From contig JAWHQI010000068.1 in assembly GCA_033032865.1 (NCBI GenBank), forward strand, positions 1,178,001 to 1,242,000: DNA of 64,000 nt. Reading direction: 5' to 3'. The DNA comes from Dactylorhiza incarnata (Eukaryota > Streptophyta > Magnoliopsida > Asparagales > Orchidaceae). Within the stretch, counting starts at the first letter, position 1; the number at the start of each line of letters is the position of its first letter. The position numbers and the translations under genes are program-made. The notes under the pieces are model-generated. The model worked only from the letters and a program-made list of their open reading frames with translations, did not search any database and was not told the origin of the DNA. Of this stretch, positions 21,890 to 31,500 are shown in pieces.

Positions 21890-22944
21890 CCCTGCTCGCG
21901 ATTTTAGGTCAGAATCCCTCGCTTCCAGCCGCCGTTTTCCGCCCGATTCCGCCCGATTTCGCCCCTCCACCGTCGCCCACCATATAGAGGTGCTCCGGGC
22001 TTGCTCTTCACGCCTATCTTGAGCCGGAGTTTCCTCTCGGCCTCCTCCTTCATCCACGAGCTCCAAAGGTAGACCTAGCCGCCATTACCTTCAAGCAAGA
22101 GGAAGTGTTGCAACCTCTACCGGATCGTGACACGAAGAAGACGGGTCCATTGGAGAGTAGTGACAGCTCTCTCTACCCCGGACGTAGTTGTGGACCGAGC
22201 TTGGACGCGGATTGACAACCCGGCGATTCCAACCGTGAATCTTCAACGAGCCTTCGGATTCGGTCGATTTCTTGCCTTGTTCTCTTCTTATTGATGTGTA
22301 TGTAGCTAGATCTAACATTATGATGAAGCGTGCTTGATTATTAGCATTTTTACTTGATTATGTCTATGTGATTTGAGTATTCTTGCTTATTATTTTGAGG
22401 TGTGCCTTGTGGTGTGGATTGTTGGTTGTGTTGTGCCGCCCTAACAATTGTTAGTGGTGTGCTTGTCGAAGAGGTGCGTGCGACCCTCATTCCACTAGCC
22501 TACTCGCCCATCCGCCTACCGAAACGTGGCATCGCGGCCCGTATTCCATCCCGCCTAACGAAGCAGCGCGCTCAAGGCCTGCATAGTTCGATTCCATTAG
22601 CCTTCTCGTCCATCCGCCCTTGCGACGCAGCGCGCTCAAGGCCTGCCTAGTTTCCATCCCGCCAAGCGAAGCTTTGCATAGCGGCATTGCATAGGAGCCA
22701 GTTGATAGCTTTTCTTTTATTTTCCAAAAGCCAACCCAACTCTCCCGCAATCCATTCGACCTAAAGGACTTCGATCCCAAGTCCTTCCTCGACATTTAAC
22801 TCCACCTTATTGTGTTCCTCAAGAGACCGACACTCGGGGATTTATTCCCAACATTTATTACTTGAACGATCGGTACACTGCCGTTTCGTGTCGCAGTCAA
22901 GCTACCGCCTATAGCGGTGTGTGAGATTTGCGCCATCAAGTTTT

Positions 22945-22962
22945 TGGCGCCGTTGCCGGGGA
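22945..22962 (+). other. Primer-binding site copy attached to the inverted LTR
   Basis: TGGCGCCGTTGCCGGGGA, the 18 nt complementary to the tRNA-Asp 3' end used by Athila-type elements. The plus-oriented sequence stops exactly at the last A and switches to inverted LTR sequence. Confidence 0.9.
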
Positions 22963-24580
22963 ATAAATGTTGGGAATAAATCCCCGAGTGTCGGTCTCTT
23001 GAGGAACACAATAAGGTGGAGTTAAATGTCGAGGAAGGACTTGGGATCGAAGTCCTTTAGGTCGAATGGATTGCGGGAGAGTTGGGTTGGCTTTTGGAAA
23101 ATAAAAGAAAAGCTATCAACTGGCTCCTATGCAATGCCGCTATGCAAAGCTTCGCTTGGCGGGATGGAAACTAGGCAGGCCTTGAGCGCGCTGCGTCGCA
23201 AGGGCGGATGGACGAGAAGGCTAATGGAATCGAACTATGCAGGCCTTGAGCGCGCTGCTTCGTTAGGCGGGATGGAATACGGGCCGCGATGCCACGTTTC
23301 GGTAGGCGGATGGGCGAGTAGGCTAGTGGAATGAGGGTCGCACGCACCTCTTCGACAAGCACACCACTAACAATTGTTAGGGCGGCACAACACAACCAAC
23401 AATCCACACCACAAGGCACACCTCAAAATAATAAGCAATAATACTCAAATCACATAGACATAATCAAGTAAAAATGCTAATAATCAAGCACGCTTCATCA
23501 TAATGTTAGATCTAGCTACATACACATCAATAAGAAGAGAACAAGGCAAGAAATCGACCGAATCCGAAGGCTCGTTGAAGATTCACGGTTGGAATCGCCG
23601 GGTTGTCAATCCGCGTCCAAGCTCGGTCCACAACTACGTCCGGGGTAGAGAGAGCTGTCACTACTCTCCAATGGACCCGTCTTCTTCGTGTCACGATCCG
23701 GTAGAGGTTGCAACACTTCCTCTTGCTTGAAGGTAATGGCGGCTAGGTCTACCTTTGGAGCTCGTGGATGAAGGAGGAGGCCGAGAGGAAACTCCGGCTC
23801 AAGATAGGCGTGAAGAGCAAGCCCGGAGCACCTCTATATGGTGGGCGACGGTGGAGGGGCGAAATCGGGCGGAATCGGGCGGAAAACGGCGGCTGGAAGC
23901 GAGGGATTCTGACCTAAAATCGCGAGCAGGGAATTTATAGGCGCCGGAATTAAACAGTGCGCACGGTCAGTGGCGCACGACCAGTGGTCGTGCGCACTAG
24001 AATCCTGTGATCGTGCGCTCTGCCTGGACGGAACCTGCAAAGACAGAAATTATAACATAACATGTTCGCACGACCAGTGGCGCACGACCGGTGGTCGTGC
24101 GCACTAGCGTCAGTGGTCGTGCGCAATAGATGAAACAGAACTCAGAAATTTAATGGTCAATGCGCACGAGCAGTGGCGCACGACCGGTGGTCGTGCGCAC
24201 TGGCATTGGTGGTCGTGCGCACTGCACCAAACAGAACTCGTGAAAAAGGCGTTAAGTGCACACGATCAGTGGCGCACGACCAGTGGTCGTGCGCATTAGA
24301 GCCAGTGATCGTGCGCAGTGTTCCTGTGCAGAATTGCACTGGGAACACCTGCACGACTCCTGTTCTAGCGTACAACCACAAATCCAGCCACTAAAAGTGG
24401 CACCTAACAGTGCATGAAAACCACTAATGAAAATAAACATGAAATCACACCAAAATGGGCCAAAAGGTGCACCTAGCATGGATTAACAAATATGAACTAA
24501 AACAGGGCTAAAGTGCAGTGAAATGACTAACTAAACGGCCCAGATGAGTCCATAAAAGTGTATATGATCAGGACTCATCA
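22962..24580 (-). repeat. Element G 3' LTR, truncated by 79 bp (1,619 bp)
   Basis: It is the exact-length reverse complement of 21241-22859. I noticed two substitutions that distinguish it from both other copies, near 23433 and 23942. It starts AATAAATG and so lacks the U5 end. Together with 21241-22859 it forms an inverted repeat with a spacer of 102 bp. Confidence 0.95.
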
Positions 24581-24597
24581 CACCCCCAGACTTAACT
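24581..24597 (-). other. Polypurine tract, element G
   Basis: The minus strand reads AAGTCTGGGGGTG immediately before TGATGAGTCC. Similar AAGTCTGGGGG words recur near 25105 and 26005, possible secondary tracts. Confidence 0.8.
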
Positions 24598-26321
24598 GTT
24601 TGCGCGTCCCGAGCAAACAAATTCTAAGCGAACGGGGAAAGAAAAGTAGATGGCTTAAAACTACAATACAGAGTACCATGCGAAGTCGCATGCTCACGTG
24701 CATAAGAAAAATAGTAGAAAAGATTTCTAATTATAACGACAGTTTATATATTTCTAAAAGAGTAAAAGCATATTACAACTACTCAAAATGGTGGACAACG
24801 GTGAATCATTCGGTCGTGCATACGGAGAAAGTAAACTAAACGCTGAGACGAGCATTGCCCAAGATCGGGATGCGGGAAAAACTCTACTGAAATCCATCAG
24901 TGTCGGTGACCATAGGCTTGCCCGGTCACATTCTCTCCACAACACTAGATTGGTTCATAGCGTGAGTCGGTAGGACTTTAGGTTAGAGATGGGGCTTGGG
25001 TTACGGTGAGGTAAACAAGGATACACAAAATGGCTCAAACACATAACCCAAATGAGCTTTAAAAATAACTACCCACGCACCAAAATCGAATGCAAGTGCA
25101 TCACACCCCCAGACTTGGACATTTGCAACATAGGTGTGTGCACCGCCTACTCCCAATACACAATTCTTCTACATGATTTTCAATAAAACTCGCCTTTCTT
25201 TTTCTCTTTTTTCCTTTTCAATTTTTTTTCTTTTTCTTTAAATCTTCTTTTCCTTGTCGTTTTCTTTCAGCAAATTTTCAAAGGAGCATAACCACAGGTT
25301 CTCATAGTAAACACCACAATCAACACCCCCCAAAATGTAAATGAAATTACAACTAAAGCTCAGATTTGGGTGTGCGACTAGGTTAGGCTTTTAGGCTTTG
25401 GTGAGAAACATGTGGAGCTGAATCAAGGAAAGGGTAGGCACAAAGGGGCTAGCAAGGGTAGACGATAGGCATGAAATAAAAAGTTCAACCGGGCCAAAAT
25501 AATGGCCTACGTCATTCTCGCGCACTAGAACTATCCTATGTCAATGCTTCAAGAATCGCTTGGGGCAAGTTCTAGCCACCGAGAAAGATTCTCCTTTCTC
25601 CCGACTCAAGCAATACGAATCTAGCGATCGTTTACACACATCCCTATGCTACCGTTTGATTCACACCGGATTCACCATTTGAGTAGAGTAAACAACATTT
25701 ACACTAATAAGAAAAATATAAAACCATAGCATAAAAAGAAGTCTAATCTACACAAATTTCTATGCAACCGAGCACTCGACTAGGAGCACTACGAGAGTCA
25801 ACATTTTACTCTGCTACATAGTCCTAAGCCATCACCTAGATTTTCCCAAATAAGCGGAAGAATTAAATTCACAACAGAGCGAACAAACAGATGAGTACGC
25901 GCTCAAGTGGGTGATGTGGTGTGCAATGAAAATAAACAAAACATTTAAAAGAAATCCTCTAGCATGCAGTGCAATAGTGCACGTGAGCGGGTAAACAAAA
26001 CTACTCTCCCCCAGACTTAAACTAAACAATCCACAGAATATATGACATGAAAATCAGAAAAAGCTAGGGAAAGAGAGTACCCAGTGCTCAGAAATGAGCA
26101 CACCAGAAGATTGGCGTTTAAACCACGACTAAGTTGCAGCATCCGCCATCCAGAAGAAGTACCTGCAGGGGTCAGCTCCGCAAAACAAAAGAAACAGAAA
26201 AAGATAAACTACAATACTACAGCTAACTAAACAAGATTGAATAAAATAAAATGCATGAAAAGTAAGATAACTACTGGGGTTATTGTCATCCCAGCACGAC
26301 TTATTCAAGTTTTGTACAGTT
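24598..26321. other. Non-coding 3' region of element G
   Basis: No recognisable coding sequence. A pyrimidine-rich stretch lies at about 25190-25270 (plus strand) and purine-tract-like words near 25105 and 26005. Confidence 0.5.
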
Positions 26322-27521
26322 CTAGCTTATAGGCCTATGAAAGGAAAAGTGCACAGGTAACTGTTCTAATATGCGCATCGGTAACGGGTACCGATACGGA
26401 GACAGAACAGTCACGCCTCTACCCGAATATAGATAAAACCTGCCCATCACAGGTAGAGGGAAAAGAAAGTAAGAAGAGGAGGAGGCCTGGTCCTCACTCA
26501 ACTCACCAAAAATATCCTTGCCTAGCAAGGTATCGTCCACAGCAGGTCCGCAGGAGGAGAAGGCAACGAATGAGGCTTCCTTAATGGAGGAGGGGTCAAC
26601 CTCCTCGCATATAAGGATGCAATCATCGTTGACTCGGGCAAGAAGCTCCAAGTCCTCCTGGGGAACCTGTGAGGACTCAACCTGCACAAGCTCGGATGAA
26701 GAAGGGGGGTCAAGAAATAAAGAAGACGAAGGACATAAATAAACATCAATCGGGGGAGTGGTCCCGGTCTCACTCCCATCAGGTTGGGGAAGTAAAATAA
26801 TGTTAGCATTGTCATCAATGCTACAAGAGTTGGCGGGATCAACGGTGGCCAGGCTAAGGATTTGGACTTCCTCCACCGGTGTTGAGGAAAACTCCTCTTC
26901 ACCTAGAAGGTTGTCCTCCTCCATAGGAATAGGCACAACACTAAGATCAACAACCTCATCCTGCGACACATCATCGACAATGTCGTCAGAAACGCATGTA
27001 GAATGCACAATAGGGGAAAGAATCGAATCCACTAGAAGTGGTGGAGGCACATGGAGAATTGGCTCAGCAATGTCGGTGCCCAGATCAGCCACACATCCAG
27101 TGACCGTGTCCATGCCATACCCTTCAAAATGTGAAGGTGACAAAGACACATAGCCGGATGTTGAAGGTGTGCCGCCAGAGCTAGGAGTTGGGACGATCCG
27201 AATATCCGGCTCGTCATCCTCATCCAATTGGCGATGAAAAGCAGCACAATCCTTCAGGGCGTGATCTGTGCTCCGACAAAACTGGCACTGCCTAGCAGGC
27301 TTCTTTGGCATAGCGGGAGCTGGAGCCGAAAAGAAGTAAGACGGTAATGGCTCAGCAGAGTAGCCATAAGACTTACGCGCACCATATGGAGTATCAGACG
27401 GAGTCGATGCTCTATATGCTGGGCGAGAAGAATTATGCCTACTATTCTCCGTAGGGCATTCATCACTAGAGTGGGAGGTAGCTCCACACCAACGGCAACG
27501 GAAATTGAGATGTGCCCACAT
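26322..27521 (-). CDS. Zinc-knuckle/acidic ORF of element G (399 aa)
   Basis: Two C-X2-C-X4-H-X4-C knuckles lie near the N-terminus (CRWCGATSHSSDEC at about residue 9; CQFCRSTDHALKDC at about residue 82). A long Asp/Glu/Ser/Pro-rich region follows, then a conserved tail (VDDTLLGKDIFGELSEDQAS; YLYSGRGVTVLSP). There is no capsid domain, protease or polymerase. The first ATG (27521) follows a leader of about 200 nt after the primer site. Element M has a related ORF (62879 to window end) with an equivalent tail. The knuckles suggest nucleic-acid binding, possibly packaging of a non-autonomous RNA; this role is inferred. Confidence 0.75.
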   Translation of the reverse strand: MWAHLNFRCRWCGATSHSSDECPTENSRHNSSRPAYRASTPSDTPYGARKSYGYSAEPLPSYFFSAPAPAMPKKPARQCQFCRSTDHALKDCAAFHRQLDEDDEPDIRIVPTPSSGGTPSTSGYVSLSPSHFEGYGMDTVTGCVADLGTDIAEPILHVPPPLLVDSILSPIVHSTCVSDDIVDDVSQDEVVDLSVVPIPMEEDNLLGEEEFSSTPVEEVQILSLATVDPANSCSIDDNANIILLPQPDGSETGTTPPIDVYLCPSSSLFLDPPSSSELVQVESSQVPQEDLELLARVNDDCILICEEVDPSSIKEASFVAFSSCGPAVDDTLLGKDIFGELSEDQASSSSYFLFPLPVMGRFYLYSGRGVTVLSPYRYPLPMRILEQLPVHFSFHRPIS

Positions 27522-27717
27522 AGTGCGAAGATAATACGATTCAGAATAAAAGTGCTATTGTGCAAAATACTACACCTGACAAAAATTACTAAAGCAACCT
27601 AATTAAAACAGGAAAAAGGAATAAAAAGACAGAAATAAAAAATAAAAGATGCAATTTACAAATGAAAAGGGCTTCTCTCTCAGATTCTCCCTCTCCAGAA
27701 AACTCACACGACTGTGT

Positions 27718-27735
27718 TCCCCGGCAACGGCGCCA
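27718..27735 (-). other. Primer-binding site (tRNA-Asp type), element G
   Basis: The minus strand reads TGGCGCCGTTGCCGGGGA, six bases from the LTR end. Confidence 0.92.
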
Positions 27736-27741
27736 AAAACT

Positions 27742-29439
27742 TGATGGCGCAAATCTCACACACCGCTATAGGCGGTAGCTTGACTGCGACACGAAACGGC
27801 AGTGTACCGATCGTTCAAGTAATAAATGTTGGGAATAAATCCCCGAGTGTCGGTCTCTTGAGGAACACAATAAGGTGGAGTTAAATGTCGAGGAAGGACT
27901 TGGGATCGAAGTCCTTTAGGTCGAATGGATTGCGGGAGAGTTGGGTTGGCTTTTGGAAAATAAAAGAAAAGCTATCAACTGGCTCCTATGCAATGCCGCT
28001 ATGCAAAGCTTCGCTTGGCGGGATGGAAACTAGGCAGGCCTTGAGCGCGCTGCGTCGCAAGGGCGGATGGACGAGAAGGCTAATGGAATCGAACTATGCA
28101 GGCCTTGAGCGCGCTGCTTCGTTAGGCGGGATGGAATACGGGCCGCGATGCCACGTTTCGGTAGGCGGATGGGCGAGTAGGCTAGTGGAATGAGGGTCGC
28201 ACGCACCTCTTCGACAAGCACACCACTAACAATTGTTAGGGCGGCACAACACAACCAACAATCCACACCACAAGGCACACCTCAAAATAATAAGCAAGAA
28301 TACTCAAATCACATAGACATAATCAAGTAAAAATGCTAATAATCAAGCACGCTTCATCATAATGTTAGATCTAGCTACATACACATCAATAAGAAGAGAA
28401 CAAGGCAAGAAATCGACCGAATCCGAAGGCTCGTTGAAGATTCACGGTTGGAATCGCCGGGTTGTCAATCCGCGTCCAAGCTCGGTCCACAACTACGTCC
28501 GGGGTAGAGAGAGCTGTCACTACTCTCCAATGGACCCGTCTTCTTCGTGTCACGATCCGGTAGAGGTTGCAACACTTCCTCTTGCTTGAAGGTAATGGCG
28601 GCTAGGTCTACCTTTGGAGCTCGTGGATGAAGGAGGAGGCCGAGAGGAAACTCCGGCTCAAGATAGGCGTGAAGAGCAAGCCCGGAGCACCTCTATATGG
28701 TGGGCGACGGTGGAGGGGCGAAATCGGGCGGAATCGGGCGGAAAACGGCGGCTGGAAGCGAGGGATTCTGACCTAAAATCGCGAGCAGGGAATTTATAGG
28801 CGCTGGAATTAAACAGTGCGCACGGTCAGTGGCGCACGACCAGTGGTCGTGCGCACTAGAATCCTGTGATCGTGCGCTCTGCCTGGACGGAACCTGCAAA
28901 GACAGAAATTATAACATAACATGTTCGCACGACCAGTGGCGCACGACCGGTGGTCGTGCGCACTAGCGTCAGTGGTCGTGCGCAATAGATGAAACAGAAC
29001 TCAGAAATTTAATGGTCAATGCGCACGAGCAGTGGCGCACGACCGGTGGTCGTGCGCACTGGCATTGGTGGTCGTGCGCACTGCACCAAACAGAACTCGT
29101 GAAAAAGGCGTTAAGTGCACACGATCAGTGGCGCACGACCAGTGGTCGTGCGCATTAGAGCCAGTGATCGTGCGCAGTGTTCCTGTGCAGAATTGCACTG
29201 GGAACACCTGCACGACTCCTGTTCTAGCGTACAACCACAAATCCAGCCACTAAAAGTGGCACCTAACAGTGCATGAAAACCACTAATGAAAATAAACATG
29301 AAATCACACCAAAATGGGCCAAAAGGTGCACCTAGCATGGATTAACAAATATGAACTAAAACAGGGCTAAAGTGCAGTGAAATGACTAACTAAACGGCCC
29401 AGATGAGTCCATAAAAGTGTATATGATCAGGACTCATCA
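27742..29439 (-). repeat. Element G 5' LTR (1,698 bp)
   Basis: On the plus strand it runs TGATGGCGC to GGACTCATCA. It is complete, and equal in length and apparently identical to the inverted LTR at 21241-22938. Confidence 0.95.
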
Positions 29440-30031
29440 CATACCTAGGTTCCCTCCTTTTTGATGCTCAACCTAGAAGATTGAATGTGCTTGAAACCTC
29501 ACCTTGTGTAGTTGCACTTTCTTTATTTTAGTACTTGTGCTAGTGTGGCTTGCTTGCAGGGTAGAATCTCCGCCACCCCGGGAAAGGGGTGGGGTCGTTA
29601 TAATTTGGTCAGCTGTGCTGACCGTTACCTTGTTTGCCACCGCTTGGTGGAATGTTCTTATGCAGGTGCAGGTGAGCCTAGCGGGAAATAGCGGGCGGTG
29701 ACCCCTTTTGCTGAGTTGGCCCTTGAAGGCCAGCCTCCTTTTTAGCTTTCTCATGTATTGCCGGCCTGCGTGCCGATGTATGTTTTGGAGTTTTGGTACA
29801 TTTGCTAAATGTAAGGCCTTAAGGCCATAACTCTCTTTCTTGGTTTCATTCCTATAATAGTGGACAATTCTAATGGAAATGTTAAATCTTTATGCTTCCG
29901 CTAGTGTTTAGTATACTCCGTTGTAGTTTCTTTCTGTTTATCACCTTTTAACTCCTAGCTAGTGTGGTTAGTATGGCGTGGGGTCCCGACCGGACCTACT
30001 GTTATATTATTCGTACTGGCAGGGTGTTACA
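29440..30031 (+). repeat. Element F 5' LTR, part 2
   Basis: It resumes at CATACCTAGG after element G, matches 36438-37029 and ends GGGTGTTACA before the primer site. Confidence 0.93.
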
Positions 30032-30034
30032 ATT

Positions 30035-30047
30035 TGGTATCGGACTT
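30035..30047 (+). other. Primer-binding site, element F
   Basis: TGGTATCGGACTT, close to the tRNA-iMet complement with one changed base (G for A). Confidence 0.7.
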
Positions 30048-30254
30048 AAGGCGTCGATCCATAGTTTAGCGAATTCGGGACGAATTCCTTTTAAGGGGTG
30101 GTGTGCACGGGATGTGCATTCACCTAAAACGACAAAAACTAATAAGAATGTCCACTTAGGAATGGGAAAACACACTTGTTTGCGGAACCTGAGCGTTCCA
30201 TGATTGTTGTTTGCTATGTTTTCAGTCACTAAATTGTGTCTTACACGATTATAG

Positions 30255-31427
30255 GCGACTAGAAGTGGCGCGGGGTCGTCCCAACCCCGTAACACCGCTG
30301 AAAGTAGTGGGTCGGCTGAAGTGCCAGCGACCACTCCTCCTGCTGAGATGATCAGGTTAATCGCAGAAGCTGTCTTCGCGATGATCAATGCTCAACCGCA
30401 AAGGCTTGCACAGCCTACTACGCCTAATACAGATGCGGCCCCGGTGATCGAACCTGCAGTGGAACCTGCGGCGGTGCAAAGGGTGGAGCATCCGGTAGAG
30501 CGTGTAGTTGTTGCGCGTGCACGTGATCAACAGCTGCAACACTTTCTAAGCTTCCATCCTCCAACTTTCTCGGGGACCCGATCCCCAACGGAGGCGGAGG
30601 ACTGGCTGTCAACGGTTAGGAAAATTCTAAGGGCGACAGCAACAGAAGAAGTTATGATGGTCACTTTAGCCACCTTCCTCCTTAACGGAGAGGCAGAGCG
30701 TTGGTGGGCTGAACAGGAAGTGCACAAGTTCGGAGGCAGGGAGATTACCGAGATCACGATAGCGGAGTTCTCAAAGTCTTTTCTTCAAAGGTATATTCCT
30801 TCTGCCCAACGCATTGCGTTGCAGAACCAGTTTCTGAAGTTAACTCAAGGCGACAGCTCAGTGGATGAGTACTTGCACGAGTTCACTAAACTGGGTCGTT
30901 ATGCGGGGCCTATGATGGAAGACGAAGAGACAAAGATGAACAAGTTCTATGAAGGTCTTCGGGACGAGTTGAGGCTGCTCCTTGCAGACCCAATGACGTT
31001 AGGTTTCCAAGTGATGGTCCAAACTGCCAGATCCCTAGAGTTGGACATGAAGAGGGTACAAGCAAAAGCCATGGCAAAGAAACCTGAGTTTCATGTGCCG
31101 GTCTCTCAGTCTAAGTCAGAATTCAGAAAGAACAAAAGGAAGTTCAAACCGGCGGAGCAAACCCGCTCAAATGTTTCGGGAGCAACGACAGTGCGGAGCC
31201 CTATCACGTGTTTCACCTGCGGGAAGGTGGGACACAAGGCCGCAGTGTGTCGAAGTGGTCCTCCGAAGACAGAGAATCGAGCTTTGGACTATGCTCGAGC
31301 TGTAGAAAAGGGTAAAGCTGCGGAGTCTTCGGCTTCCCAGCACATTACTCCGACTCAGCCGAGAGTCTACTCGCTTGGCCAGCAAGAAGCCATACGACAA
31401 GCTGATGTTGTCACAGGTATGAATTAA
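30255..31427 (+). CDS. Chromovirus gag (element F), unspliced form
   Basis: Coding sequence is continuous from about 30255. The capsid-type retrotransposon gag domain includes FHPPTFSGTRSPTEAEDWL, EAERWWAEQE and FLQRYIPSAQR. A CCHC knuckle (CFTCGKVGHKAAVC) lies at about 31210-31250. No ATG starts the frame: TAG at 30252-30254 immediately precedes GCGACTAGA, and the sequence ATTATAG|GCG looks like a 3' splice site, so the start may lie in an upstream exon or have been lost. A GTG at 30321 or a downstream ATG (30348) are alternatives. The stop TAA (31425-31427) falls inside the apparent intron. Confidence 0.85.
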   Translation, partial: ATRSGAGSSQPRNTAESSGSAEVPATTPPAEMIRLIAEAVFAMINAQPQRLAQPTTPNTDAAPVIEPAVEPAAVQRVEHPVERVVVARARDQQLQHFLSFHPPTFSGTRSPTEAEDWLSTVRKILRATATEEVMMVTLATFLLNGEAERWWAEQEVHKFGGREITEITIAEFSKSFLQRYIPSAQRIALQNQFLKLTQGDSSVDEYLHEFTKLGRYAGPMMEDEETKMNKFYEGLRDELRLLLADPMTLGFQVMVQTARSLELDMKRVQAKAMAKKPEFHVPVSQSKSEFRKNKRKFKPAEQTRSNVSGATTVRSPITCFTCGKVGHKAAVCRSGPPKTENRALDYARAVEKGKAAESSASQHITPTQPRVYSLGQQEAIRQADVVTGMN

Positions 31428-31500
31428 AAATTAGCTTTTACATAGCTATTTGTGATTATACCGTTGTGCAACTGTATGTTTCTTTTTTTTGTGCAATTAG
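31417..31500 (+). other. Candidate spliceosomal intron between gag and protease (element F, 84 bp)
   Basis: The donor is CACAG|GTATGAATT and the acceptor TTTTTTGTGCAATTAG|GCTTTG. The insert is AT-rich with a polypyrimidine run before the AG, and near the minimum plant intron length. Removing it joins gag codons ...GTC ACA G to GC TTT GTC, restoring the VVTG-F junction expected in this lineage. Unspliced RNA stops at TAA 31425-31427 and has a second in-frame TAG at 31443-31445. The same arrangement occurs in elements E (38160-38233) and K (54404-54481). Confidence 0.75.

Larger units (their letters stand above)
21241..22938 (+). repeat. Element G inverted (third) LTR, complete, 1,698 bp
   Basis: It runs from TGATGAGTCC to GCGCCATCA on the plus strand. 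It is the same length as the right LTR (27742-29439, opposite orientation), with no difference seen by eye. It carries four copies of the hairpin module (21500-21865) and a TATA box. Confidence 0.95.
21241..29439 (-). mobile_element. Element G: three-LTR, non-autonomous Athila-related insertion with an inverted end
   Basis: The insertion is flanked by CATAC (21236-21240 and 29440-29444). Both outer ends are U3 termini: it begins TGATGAGTCC and ends GGACTCATCA. From the right it reads as a minus-strand element: LTR (27742-29439), primer site, leader, one ORF, polypurine tract and a second LTR (22962-24580) that lacks its last 79 bp. Attached to that cut end is a complete third LTR with primer site in the opposite orientation (21241-22962). 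The LTR copies are almost identical. No capsid or pol is encoded. Confidence 0.93.

Noticed and set aside
22945..22962. Possible tRNA-Asp gene
   Set aside because: Only the 18-nt primer-site complement is present, with no tRNA body; the same holds for the initiator-Met-like sites.
21427..24394. Open frames of 60-100 aa repeated in all three G LTRs, such as the AHDHWSCA-type frames over the hairpin array
   Set aside because: They translate palindromic LTR repeats, occur on both strands, and have no coding character beyond the repeat.
21241..29439. Two independent insertions in opposite orientation explaining the three LTRs
   Set aside because: Only one CATAC duplication flanks the whole block, the inverted LTR has no target duplication of its own, and the inner junction stops exactly at the primer-site end.
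29504..29701. ORF with a hydrophobic start, repeated at 36502-36828
   Set aside because: It is in the 5' and 3' LTRs of element F near the LTR end; no domain, and related chromovirus LTRs have similar non-coding sequence in the other orientation.
31417..31500. Simple stop-codon readthrough between gag and pol
   Set aside because: Not fully excluded, but F has two in-frame stops and E's insert is out of frame, while splice-site sequences are conserved in all three elements.
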